Source: an archaeon
Lineage (GTDB): Archaea > Nanobdellota > Nanobdellia > Woesearchaeales > JAGVOV01
Direction: 5' to 3'
Length of the DNA: 11,158 bases
Assembly: GCA_020052545.1 (NCBI GenBank)
Contig: JAGVOV010000110.1
Span: 1 to 11,158 of the forward strand
The position numbers were made by a program, and so were the translations under genes. Positions 1-5,898 of the stretch are shown here, one piece after another (positions within the stretch are counted from its first letter, which is position 1; the number at the start of each line of letters is the position of its first letter). The notes under the pieces were generated by a model. That model was given only the letters and a program-made list of their open reading frames with translations. It was not told the origin of the DNA and made no database searches.

Positions 1-722
1 GGCGCTATATTGGACATCACTTCAATCAGCTGGCCTGAAAGCGCGAAGAGGAAAGGCGCTGCAACGATGGTAGCGAAGGATATGAATATGACATAAGTTA
101 TGACAGAACTCGACATCTCTCTCCTCAATATCCTGTTCTCCTGGATGTTCTGGGCTATCTTGCCCAATAAGCTCCCAATCTCGCCTCCTGCCTCCAATCC
201 CTCGATGAGGAGGCTTACGCTCCTCCTCAGGACCTCAGAATCATATCTCTCAGCGAATGATGTCAGCGCATCTTTCAGGTCAACTCCAGACATCGTCTGC
301 TTCGCCACGTCCTCCATCTCTATTGCCAGTATCCCGAAGCGAGGCCTGACAGCATACCACAATGCCTTGTCTATGGGCATGCCGCTCCTGATGTTCGCGC
401 TTGCCAGTATCAAGAAATCCGGAAACACCTCCTCAATCTCCAGCCTTCTCCTGAAAAGCTTCAGGTCGATGTAGGTGTAATATGTTGCCCATAGGAGGAA
501 TATCATGAGGGCAAGCCCGAATGTCCATATCAATATAATGATGCCTATCGTGAACCGGATGTCAAATTCGGGCCTCCTCACTAAGAAAAAAGTCAGGATG
601 ATGTCAAGGGCGATTGCAGTTATGAGGATGCGGTTCCTCGCAGTGTTATAATGGCCATGTTCCAGGCCAGCCTTCTCTGCATAGGCATGATGCTTCTTTT
701 TCTTGGTGAAGAAGCTTTTCAT
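1..722 (-). CDS. GspF/TadC-type pilus platform membrane protein, partial (C-terminus beyond window)
   Basis: Inner platform protein of a type IV filament machine (T2SSF/GspF family), sitting in the cytoplasmic membrane and contacting the assembly ATPase. The minus-strand frame is open from an ATG at 722 to the window edge, 240 codons without a stop. A basic N-terminus (MKSFFTKKKKHH) precedes predicted membrane helices at about residues 31-48 and 57-80, a cytoplasmic helical domain at about 95-200 with the family-like stretch FPDFLILASANIRSGMPIDK, and a third helix at about 208-228. The expected fourth helix lies outside the window. The ATG shares one base with the TGA of the upstream paralogue (TGATG), and a GGTGG ribosome site lies 8 bases upstream, so coupled translation with the gene at 722-1546 is likely. 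Two short GspF-like genes in tandem resemble TadB/TadC of Tad pili rather than the single large FlaJ/ArlJ. The family call is firm; the substrate is inferred from context. Confidence 0.9.
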   Translation of the reverse strand, partial: MKSFFTKKKKHHAYAEKAGLEHGHYNTARNRILITAIALDIILTFFLVRRPEFDIRFTIGIIILIWTFGLALMIFLLWATYYTYIDLKLFRRRLEIEEVFPDFLILASANIRSGMPIDKALWYAVRPRFGILAIEMEDVAKQTMSGVDLKDALTSFAERYDSEVLRRSVSLLIEGLEAGGEIGSLLGKIAQNIQENRILRREMSSSVITYVIFISFATIVAAPFLFALSGQLIEVMSNIA

Positions 723-1546
723 CAGAAATCCACCGGCGGCCTGCTCGCCTTGATTATGTTAAGGAAGAGGAACTGCACGACTGCAATGACAGCGATGAGC
801 GCGAAGAAGAACATGAGATCGAGCTTGAAGCCTATGAAGCTGGAAACTATCACCAGCATGGTTATGCCAAGGCTTGGAGCTATGACTGCGATCATCATAT
901 AGAACATCGCTATCGGATTCAGTTTCCTTCCGTATTCCTGCACCAGAATCTGCTGCTCTTTCGCTATCTGGTCTATCGTCGCGCCTAAGGCTTTTGTCAC
1001 GTCAGCTCCGGTCTTGAGGCTGTTCAGCACTTGCCATAATATTTTCCTCAAGTCATTTGAAGAAGTTGTCTCCACCGTGTCTGCTATCGCTTCCTCAAGC
1101 TGCGTGCCAAGGTTGACCTTGCCTATTATCTCATTGAAATGTCTGCCTATGCTCCTGTAATTCTTCCCAGTGTTCTCGATCGCTTTTGAGATAGGCACGC
1201 CGCTCTCCAATTCAACAATCAGGAAGCGGCCGGCAAACACTATCTCCCTTGAGACTTCTTTCTCTGACCTCATTATCTTCACATCAGGGACCTTGAGGAA
1301 ATAAGGGAAGAGGATGAGGAACGTCAAAGGGAATATCAGGAGGAGCAGCGTCATGGAAATCTGCATCTTGTAGAATATCGAGCCTAGAAAGACAAAGACG
1401 AAGCCGAAAGAGAGGACAAAGGTGGAAATGAATATCTTCCTCACGAAATATTCAGGCTCATCCTGCATTCCCGCCTGGATGAGCTTCATCTTAAGGTTTG
1501 GGAAGAGCTTTGTCAGCCTTGTCCAGAATTTAATCTTTATCACCAA
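722..1546 (-). CDS. GspF/TadB-type pilus platform membrane protein
   Basis: Second GspF/T2SSF-family platform protein, 274 residues, predicted to anchor the assembly ATPase at the cytoplasmic membrane. Hydrophobic helices are visible at about residues 38-57, 63-84, 211-236 and 243-264. Between them is the cytoplasmic helical bundle with the typical FLIVELESGVPISKAIE stretch (about 108-124) and the GADVTKAL motif near 180-187. It overlaps the end of the ATPase gene by up to 17 bases and its stop shares a base with the start of the next GspF-like gene, so the three form one operon. The start is uncertain: there is no nearby ATG. TTG at 1546 and GTG at 1543 are usable, but neither has a good upstream ribosome site. 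A perfect GGTGAT site (1539-1544) lies 4 bases before an in-frame ATT at 1534, which would shorten the protein by four residues. Confidence 0.92.
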   Translation of the reverse strand: MVIKIKFWTRLTKLFPNLKMKLIQAGMQDEPEYFVRKIFISTFVLSFGFVFVFLGSIFYKMQISMTLLLLIFPLTFLILFPYFLKVPDVKIMRSEKEVSREIVFAGRFLIVELESGVPISKAIENTGKNYRSIGRHFNEIIGKVNLGTQLEEAIADTVETTSSNDLRKILWQVLNSLKTGADVTKALGATIDQIAKEQQILVQEYGRKLNPIAMFYMMIAVIAPSLGITMLVIVSSFIGFKLDLMFFFALIAVIAVVQFLFLNIIKASRPPVDF

Positions 1547-3017
1547 GGAGCTTGTTTGACTTCACAGCCTTCATAAGATTGTCCTTGTCTGTGTAGTATT
1601 CAGCTATCACCTTGCCGACCTCATCAACCCTGTTTATGTCGTTCTTCACAAGATAGACAAGTATGCTTATCTTTTCCCTGATGTCAGCTGCTATCTCTCC
1701 TTCTGACATCCCGCTGAACATCTTCAATGTCGCGATCAATGATTTAGATTTGCTCACTTCCACCAAGGTATCTTTCCTCGTATCATGCTGCATTATTATG
1801 TTCAGGCTTGAATCCGGCATGACCTCTGCCACCTGGAATGTCCTCCTTGTCCCTGTCCTCCTGTTCCTGAACTGTATAAGTATCAATGAGATCGCAGGCA
1901 GCATTGCCTTCGGAACATTTATCGGCGGATTCAGCATCCTGTTCAGCATCTCATTCGCGTCATTGGCATGGAATGTGCCGTAGCATGAATGGCCGGTGTG
2001 TATCGCCTCAAAGAAAGTCTCGGCCTCTGCCTGCCTTCTGATCTCTCCGACAAGTATCCTGTCCGGCCTCATCCTGAGGCTGTTGACCAAAAGGTCTTCC
2101 ATGCTTATCTCGCCTTTGCCTTCGGCATTCGGAAGCCTGGTGTTCATCGGGACCCAATGCAGGAATTTCGGAAGCTTCAATTCTGCAGTGTCCTCAATGC
2201 TCACAATCCTCTGGTTAGGCGGGAAGAAAGTCGCAAGGACATTCAATGTTGACGTTTTTCCAGAGGCTGTGCCCCCCCCTATTATGGCTGATAGCTCATA
2301 TTGCATGCATAGCCATATCAGTGCAGCGGCCTCTTTGCTCAGCGTGTTGTTCCTCAAAAACTGGGTTATTGTCAAAGGTTCTGCCGCAAATTTCCTGAAG
2401 GTCATCGTGTTGCCATGCATGCTTATGGGCTGCAGTGTGGCGTTGACCCTCTCTCCCTGGCTCAAGTGAGCGTCGAGCAGCGGCTCTAATATTGTTATCT
2501 GCCTACCCACTTTCCTTGCCACGATTGAGCTGTAATGCTTCACCTGGTCTTCTTCTGTAAGCGTTATGTTTGTCTTGAGCCATCCATGCTTCCTGTGAAA
2601 CACCCACACTGGTTCAGCCGCGCTGTTGACAGCGATCTCCTCAAGATTCTCGTCTGACAGCAAGATTTCAAGATTGCCCAGGCCAAGACTCTTCTGTATA
2701 AGATAAGTTGTCAGGTAATCCTTGATCTTTGCGTCTATGTCAGGGAAATACTTGTCTATGAGTATGAGGATCGCTTCCTTGAAGCGCTCGTTAACAAGAT
2801 CCTCTTTCTGGCTGGTTATGTCCACCATGCCCAGATTCACCTGTTTTATCAGGTCCTTCCTTATCCTTTCAAGAATTATCTCTGTCGTCTTGCTTATTGT
2901 CGATATCGAAACTTCATAGATCGGGACAAACTCGCCTTTTGCCCTAGCTATCTTTATATTGATAGGCAGATTGCCAGAATTATATGAATAGCTCTCTATC
3001 TCAACCTCTTTTTTCAA
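1530..3017 (-). CDS. Type II/IV secretion system ATPase (TadA/GspE/VirB11-like), pilus motor
   Basis: Cytoplasmic hexameric ATPase that powers type IV filament assembly, 495 residues. Visible motifs in order: a helical N-terminal domain to about residue 130; the LEPLLDAHLSQGERVNATL region (about 178-195); Walker A GGTASGKTS (248-256, catalytic Lys254); the Asp box IVSIEDTAEL (271-280, Glu275-Asp276); Walker B ILVGEIRR (321-328, Glu325); and the His box TGHSCYGTFHAND (341-353, His343 and His350). A roughly 100-residue tail follows residue 390. The start is TTG at 3017, chosen because AAGGTGG lies just upstream and the frame starts shortly after the preceding gene's stop. A TATA-like box at 3050-3057 suggests a local promoter. 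The gene runs directly into two GspF-like genes, the standard motor/platform arrangement. The family assignment is secure; whether it serves pili, adhesion or secretion is inferred from the pilin operon in the same window. The Walker A glycines are encoded by a run of eight G. Confidence 0.95.
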   Translation of the reverse strand: MKKEVEIESYSYNSGNLPINIKIARAKGEFVPIYEVSISTISKTTEIILERIRKDLIKQVNLGMVDITSQKEDLVNERFKEAILILIDKYFPDIDAKIKDYLTTYLIQKSLGLGNLEILLSDENLEEIAVNSAAEPVWVFHRKHGWLKTNITLTEEDQVKHYSSIVARKVGRQITILEPLLDAHLSQGERVNATLQPISMHGNTMTFRKFAAEPLTITQFLRNNTLSKEAAALIWLCMQYELSAIIGGGTASGKTSTLNVLATFFPPNQRIVSIEDTAELKLPKFLHWVPMNTRLPNAEGKGEISMEDLLVNSLRMRPDRILVGEIRRQAEAETFFEAIHTGHSCYGTFHANDANEMLNRMLNPPINVPKAMLPAISLILIQFRNRRTGTRRTFQVAEVMPDSSLNIIMQHDTRKDTLVEVSKSKSLIATLKMFSGMSEGEIAADIREKISILVYLVKNDINRVDEVGKVIAEYYTDKDNLMKAVKSNKLLGDKD

Positions 3018-3049
3018 GATTCCACCTTAAATGCCTTATCCAACTCTAA

Positions 3050-3057
3050 TATTTAAA
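3050..3057 (-). promoter_or_regulatory. Predicted TATA box for the ATPase/platform operon
   Basis: On the minus strand this reads TTTAAATA, an archaeal TATA-like box. If its first base is at -31, transcription would start near 3026, giving a leader of about 9 bases that consists mostly of the AAGGTGG ribosome site before the TTG start. It lies just past the stop codon of the coiled-coil gene, so the motor genes could be transcribed both by read-through and from here. Confidence 0.5.
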
Positions 3058-3059
3058 GC

Positions 3060-4199
3060 TTACTTCAGAATTCCGCCGAGCTTCTCGAACTGCTTCTTGA
3101 GGAATGTTCTTTTTCCCTCAATGTCCTGCATCTTCTTCTCTAATTCAGAGATATGCTTCTTCATGTCCTGGTTCTTCGACAGGTTCAGGACAATGGCTTT
3201 CTTCACCACATCATCAAGCTCCCTCTTCAGGCCGTATTTCTCGGCCTCGATGCTTTTCACCAACACATCAATCTCGCCCTTCCTGCTAAAGAACTTCTCA
3301 AGCCTGTTTCCCGCCTCTTTTGCCTTCATCTCGTCTTCCTTGATGCTTGATCTTGACTTTGACAGCTTCGCTATGACATTTTGCTGCAGCTTGATTATCT
3401 CGGTCTCTTTGCTCTTGCTCTCAGCAAAAAGCTTCTCAATACTTTCTTTCTTGCTCTGGATCTCTTCCTTTATCGTGCTTGCCAGCTTGTTCAATTCTTT
3501 GATGTGGTCTTTTGTCAGCACGACATGCTTATCCTCTTCGTCAATCTTATTATGGACCTTGGCTATGAGCTCATTGAGTTCAGAGAGCTTCTTCTTCAAC
3601 ATATTTTCCTGCTGTTCCAAGGTCTCCGTCTCCCGCTTCTCCTTCTCTATCTCGCTTGTCCCTTGCTTTATGTTCTGCAGCAATTGATTGTACTTTGACT
3701 GCTCGATGCTTATCTCCCTGTCCGCATCCTTCACAGTCTCCATGAACCTGTGCTGTTGCTCCAGCATCTTGGAATCTATGTTGTTCTTGATCTTCTCATA
3801 TTCTCTAAGTTCCTCAAGCTCCTTCTTCACAGAATTCATGCTGCTGCCCATGCTCTCCACAAGGCTGCTGTACTCTTTCTTGAAGCTCTCTAATCCCTCA
3901 GTGCCTTTCTCTATGCTCTCCATGGCTGACTCGGCTTTCCTGACAAAATTATCTTTCTTGCTCTCAAATTGCGTAGACTTGTTCTCTATCTCCTTCTTGC
4001 TCAATTTTCTTTCCACAAGATAAGGCGTCGTGAGCTTGTACTCAATGCTTATCAAGCCTTCCTCCTCAAGAAAATTGGCCCATTCTTCAACTACTACAGC
4101 AGATACTCCAAGTTCTCTTGCCGCGTCCTGAATAGAAATCCTTTTCTTCAGGTTGACGATTTCCACCAATTTGTCGATGCCTGTCTGTATCTCTGCCAT
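3060..4199 (-). CDS. Winged-helix N-terminus plus long coiled-coil protein
   Basis: Cytoplasmic protein of about 379 residues with no signal peptide or membrane helix. The first 65 or so residues look like a winged-helix domain: ISIQDAARELGVSAVVVEEW is a helix-turn-helix, followed by ANFLEEEGLISIEYKLTTPY as the last helix and wing. From about residue 70 to the end it is almost entirely charged heptad-like coiled coil rich in K, E, S and L. The frame extends to ATG 4208, but ATG 4199 is preferred: the TATA box at 4223-4230 places transcription start exactly at 4199, which gives a leaderless mRNA, and neither ATG has a ribosome site. It lies immediately upstream of the ATPase gene, so it may be a cytosolic scaffold, a regulator of the filament motor, or a DNA-linked partner. 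I do not recognise a characterised homologue; the function is open. Confidence 0.85.
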   Translation of the reverse strand: MAEIQTGIDKLVEIVNLKKRISIQDAARELGVSAVVVEEWANFLEEEGLISIEYKLTTPYLVERKLSKKEIENKSTQFESKKDNFVRKAESAMESIEKGTEGLESFKKEYSSLVESMGSSMNSVKKELEELREYEKIKNNIDSKMLEQQHRFMETVKDADREISIEQSKYNQLLQNIKQGTSEIEKEKRETETLEQQENMLKKKLSELNELIAKVHNKIDEEDKHVVLTKDHIKELNKLASTIKEEIQSKKESIEKLFAESKSKETEIIKLQQNVIAKLSKSRSSIKEDEMKAKEAGNRLEKFFSRKGEIDVLVKSIEAEKYGLKRELDDVVKKAIVLNLSKNQDMKKHISELEKKMQDIEGKRTFLKKQFEKLGGILK

Positions 4200-4222
4200 A
4201 ATTGACATAGCGAGAAAATTGG

Positions 4223-4230
4223 TTTATATA
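4223..4230 (-). promoter_or_regulatory. TATA box for leaderless coiled-coil gene
   Basis: The minus strand reads TATATAAA preceded by a purine-rich BRE-like GGGGAAAAC. Counting the first T as -31 puts +1 on the A of the ATG at 4199, the geometry of a leaderless archaeal transcript. The box begins only about 8 bases after the stop of the small gene at 4239-4496. Confidence 0.7.
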
Positions 4231-4238
4231 GTTTTCCC

Positions 4239-4496
4239 CTAAATGCAATATTTTTCGTAGAATCTCTTGATTTCCTCCGCCTTTCTGGGATTCAGGGAAT
4301 AATGTGTCTCTCTTGTTTTCTTCGCCGGAATGATCCACCTACTTCTTTCAAGCTCCTTGATTGCCTGCTTGACCTTTTTAGAGCCAACAAGATGCCTTGG
4401 CAGGCCGCCTATTATGTTCTCAGTGTGAGAGCCGCCCCATTTGTTCCATTTGACAAAGCGCCTTATGATTGCCGCCTTGATGCCTTCTGTTTCCAT
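4239..4496 (-). CDS. Small winged-helix-like protein, hypothetical
   Basis: An 85-residue basic, soluble protein of unknown function. It has no signal peptide or membrane segment. The sequence suggests a small winged helix: helices around residues 5-16 and 39-53 (SKKVKQAIKELERSRWI), then a short strand-turn-strand (IPAKKTRETHYSLNP) and a C-terminal helix. A putative transcription or RNA-binding role is inference from this pattern. The start at ATG 4496 follows a predicted TATA box at 4535-4542 that would give a leader of about 15 bases without a clear ribosome site. It is divergent from the regulator at 4625-4963 and is followed after a short gap by the leaderless coiled-coil gene. The TAG stop at 4239-4241 follows ATTGCATT. 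Confidence 0.75.
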   Translation of the reverse strand: METEGIKAAIIRRFVKWNKWGGSHTENIIGGLPRHLVGSKKVKQAIKELERSRWIIPAKKTRETHYSLNPRKAEEIKRFYEKYCI

Positions 4497-4534
4497 GTTC
4501 TAAAATGATACAATATTGTCTCAAATCAGTAAAA

Positions 4535-4545
4535 TTTATATATTA
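4535..4545. promoter_or_regulatory. Shared divergent TATA element
   Basis: TTTATATATTA reads as a TATA box in both directions: TTTATATA on plus and TATATAAA on minus. On plus it predicts a start near 4566 for the regulator at 4625; on minus a start near 4511 for the gene at 4496. The plus direction also has an A/G-rich BRE-like stretch (ATCAGTAAAA). Because the two boxes overlap, TBP/TFB binding in one direction should exclude the other. Confidence 0.6.
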
Positions 4546-4558
4546 ATTCATCTAACCC

Positions 4559-4596
4559 GCTCTTGGCTAAAAGGCCTATCAAAAAAAGCCCAGAGC
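4559..4596. repeat. Imperfect inverted repeat around predicted transcription start
   Basis: GCTCTTGGCT (4559-4568) pairs with AGCCCAGAGC (4587-4596) over ten positions with one mismatch, enclosing an 18-base A-rich spacer that contains the palindrome AGGCCT. The predicted start (about 4566) falls in the left arm, so it could act as a DNA operator for the adjacent winged-helix regulator rather than as an RNA hairpin. If transcription begins further upstream, it could form a leader hairpin instead. Confidence 0.4.
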
Positions 4597-4612
4597 AGTT
4601 CCGGCAAAGACG

Positions 4613-4617
4613 GAGGA
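4613..4617 (+). promoter_or_regulatory. Ribosome binding site for wHTH regulator
   Basis: GGAGG sits 7 bases before the ATG at 4625 and fits the archaeal anti-Shine-Dalgarno. It decides the start of the downstream gene and shows that this mRNA has a leader, unlike the leaderless coiled-coil gene nearby. A small TCCG/CGGA stem (4600-4603 with 4611-4614) could partly cover it. Confidence 0.7.
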
Positions 4618-4624
4618 TATCACC

Positions 4625-4963
4625 ATGACAACAGAGAAAAAGTCGCTTTTCATATCATTCATTGGAGATTCTCCGACAGCGCGCATCATAGATTACCTGC
4701 TCACCAACAGGGAACTTGATTTTTCCATGACGGACATAGCCAAGAACTCAAAAGTCGGCAGGGCGACATTGTATAGGGTGTGGGATGATCTGATCAGGAA
4801 TAATGTCATAATGTATACAAGAACAATAGGAAAAGCCAAGCTGTTCAGATTAAATTCAGGAAATATTAAAATCAAGAAATTGATTGAGATAGACAACACA
4901 TTGGTCATAGAGAATCTTTCTAATAGGTCCAGAAAAAAGAAGCAAGTGGAACTTTCTGCTTAG
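4625..4963 (+). CDS. Winged helix-turn-helix transcriptional regulator
   Basis: A 112-residue soluble protein and probable DNA-binding regulator. After a short N-terminus, a first helix (SPTARIIDYLL) leads into a clear helix-turn-helix, FSMTDIAKNSKVGRATLYR, with the recognition helix around ATLYRVWDDLIRNN. The beta wing VIMYTRTIGKAKLFRLN follows, and the C-terminus is basic (NRSRKKKQ). This is the MarR/ArsR-like winged-helix layout common in small archaeal regulators. It is the only plus-strand gene inside the pilus region. It sits between the pilin operon and the motor genes, and convergent stops overlap by 4 bases (4960-4963) with the last gene of the pilin operon. An inverted repeat in its own leader makes autoregulation plausible. 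Control of the pilus genes is inference from position. Confidence 0.9.
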   Translation: MTTEKKSLFISFIGDSPTARIIDYLLTNRELDFSMTDIAKNSKVGRATLYRVWDDLIRNNVIMYTRTIGKAKLFRLNSGNIKIKKLIEIDNTLVIENLSNRSRKKKQVELSA

Positions 4964-5898
4964 TTTAGTGCCAGTTTTGTGGCGTTATAGGCTTCCACAT
5001 TGCCGAAATCATGATCAAGGATGAACCATGAAGGCATCTTGCTTATCTTGGTCTGGTTTGTTATGGTTCTGTTGCTGAAGTAGAGGTAATCGGCAACAGT
5101 CCTGTTCTTTATAGACAATCCCTGATCCTGGAACCTCTTTATGTTTACTAGGCTCTCTATGCCCTGGCTTGAATTGCCCATATTGCCTTGTAGTCTCATC
5201 AGGAAGCTCGGCGCATTTGCCGAGGCTTTATAATAGCTGTTGTTCACTTCCAGCTGCAGGTTTGTTGTGTCATTGTTTATTACGAAGTCAGTGAAGTTTG
5301 TCGCCCTTATCGTGCTTATCACATTTCCGAAGCTGTTTATCGTGTAGACCGGATCCTCAAGTTCTGAGATGCTGACATTTGTGCTGACTTGCCTGTTTAT
5401 TTTCCAGGAGGCGATGTTCAGATTGTCCGCAATAAATAATGTAAGGTTTATCCTTACCTGGACGTGCCATGGGTCATTCTGGAATATATCGATGTTATTG
5501 GCTGATATGTTCAGAATTATGTTGCTTTTCTCGGCTTCCTGTGTTATCTTCTGCGTCCAGTTCGTGAAGGTGGAGTTTTCCATGAGCTTGCTTGTCTTCT
5601 GCATAATTGTTTCGTTCATGAAAGCCTCTTCAAAACGCAGGCTTGTGTTGTCAAGATAGGAGGCGTTCTCTGATATGAACTGTGTCATGCCTATGAGGCT
5701 CCTGAAGGAGATAATATAGGCTGCCCTATCAAGGTCCTTGTCAAGGTTTTTTATAAAACGGTTCATCGTGCTCACTCTCTCCTCAACAACAAGCTGCTTC
5801 TCCTTTATGTTAGGCATGTTCTCGCTTGAGGCCATGTAGAATGTGGCTATCACCAGTATACCTATGACAAAAGAGAAGATGAAGCCTTTCCTGTTCAT
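4960..5898 (-). CDS. Pilin-like single-pass extracellular protein, glycosylation-rich
   Basis: A 312-residue protein with a short basic N-terminus (MNRKG) and one hydrophobic helix (about residues 6-23). The rest is soluble and presumably outside the cell. It carries about 16 N-X-S/T sequons, no cysteines and no recognised enzymatic domain. The N-terminus resembles a prepilin leader (RKG then a hydrophobic run starting with Phe) but lacks the acidic +5 residue, so it may be a minor pilin or a simple signal-anchored partner. The start is well supported: AAGGTGA lies 4 bases upstream and the ATG overlaps the TGA of the VWA gene by four bases (ATGA). That coupling suggests it is made with, and perhaps binds, the VWA protein. 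It is the last gene of the five-gene operon. I do not recognise a named family. Confidence 0.85.
   Translation of the reverse strand: MNRKGFIFSFVIGILVIATFYMASSENMPNIKEKQLVVEERVSTMNRFIKNLDKDLDRAAYIISFRSLIGMTQFISENASYLDNTSLRFEEAFMNETIMQKTSKLMENSTFTNWTQKITQEAEKSNIILNISANNIDIFQNDPWHVQVRINLTLFIADNLNIASWKINRQVSTNVSISELEDPVYTINSFGNVISTIRATNFTDFVINNDTTNLQLEVNNSYYKASANAPSFLMRLQGNMGNSSQGIESLVNIKRFQDQGLSIKNRTVADYLYFSNRTITNQTKISKMPSWFILDHDFGNVEAYNATKLALN

Noticed and set aside
100..474. Plus-strand open frame opposite the first GspF-like gene
   Set aside because: The minus frame encodes a clear GspF membrane protein through the whole stretch, and the plus product is low in features.
3031..3687. Plus-strand open frame of 218 codons opposite the coiled-coil gene
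   Set aside because: It is the mirror of a K/E-rich coiled coil, giving a Ser/Phe/Leu-rich product. It has no ribosome site or domain, and the minus-strand gene has a promoter and sensible protein.
4087..4338. 83-codon minus-strand frame spanning two genes and the promoter at 4223-4230
   Set aside because: It crosses a good TATA box and overlaps two better-supported genes in another frame.
4559..4617. A riboswitch-like structured leader upstream of the regulator
   Set aside because: The stems are short, the predicted transcription start cuts the larger one, and no known riboswitch consensus was matched; kept only as an inverted repeat.
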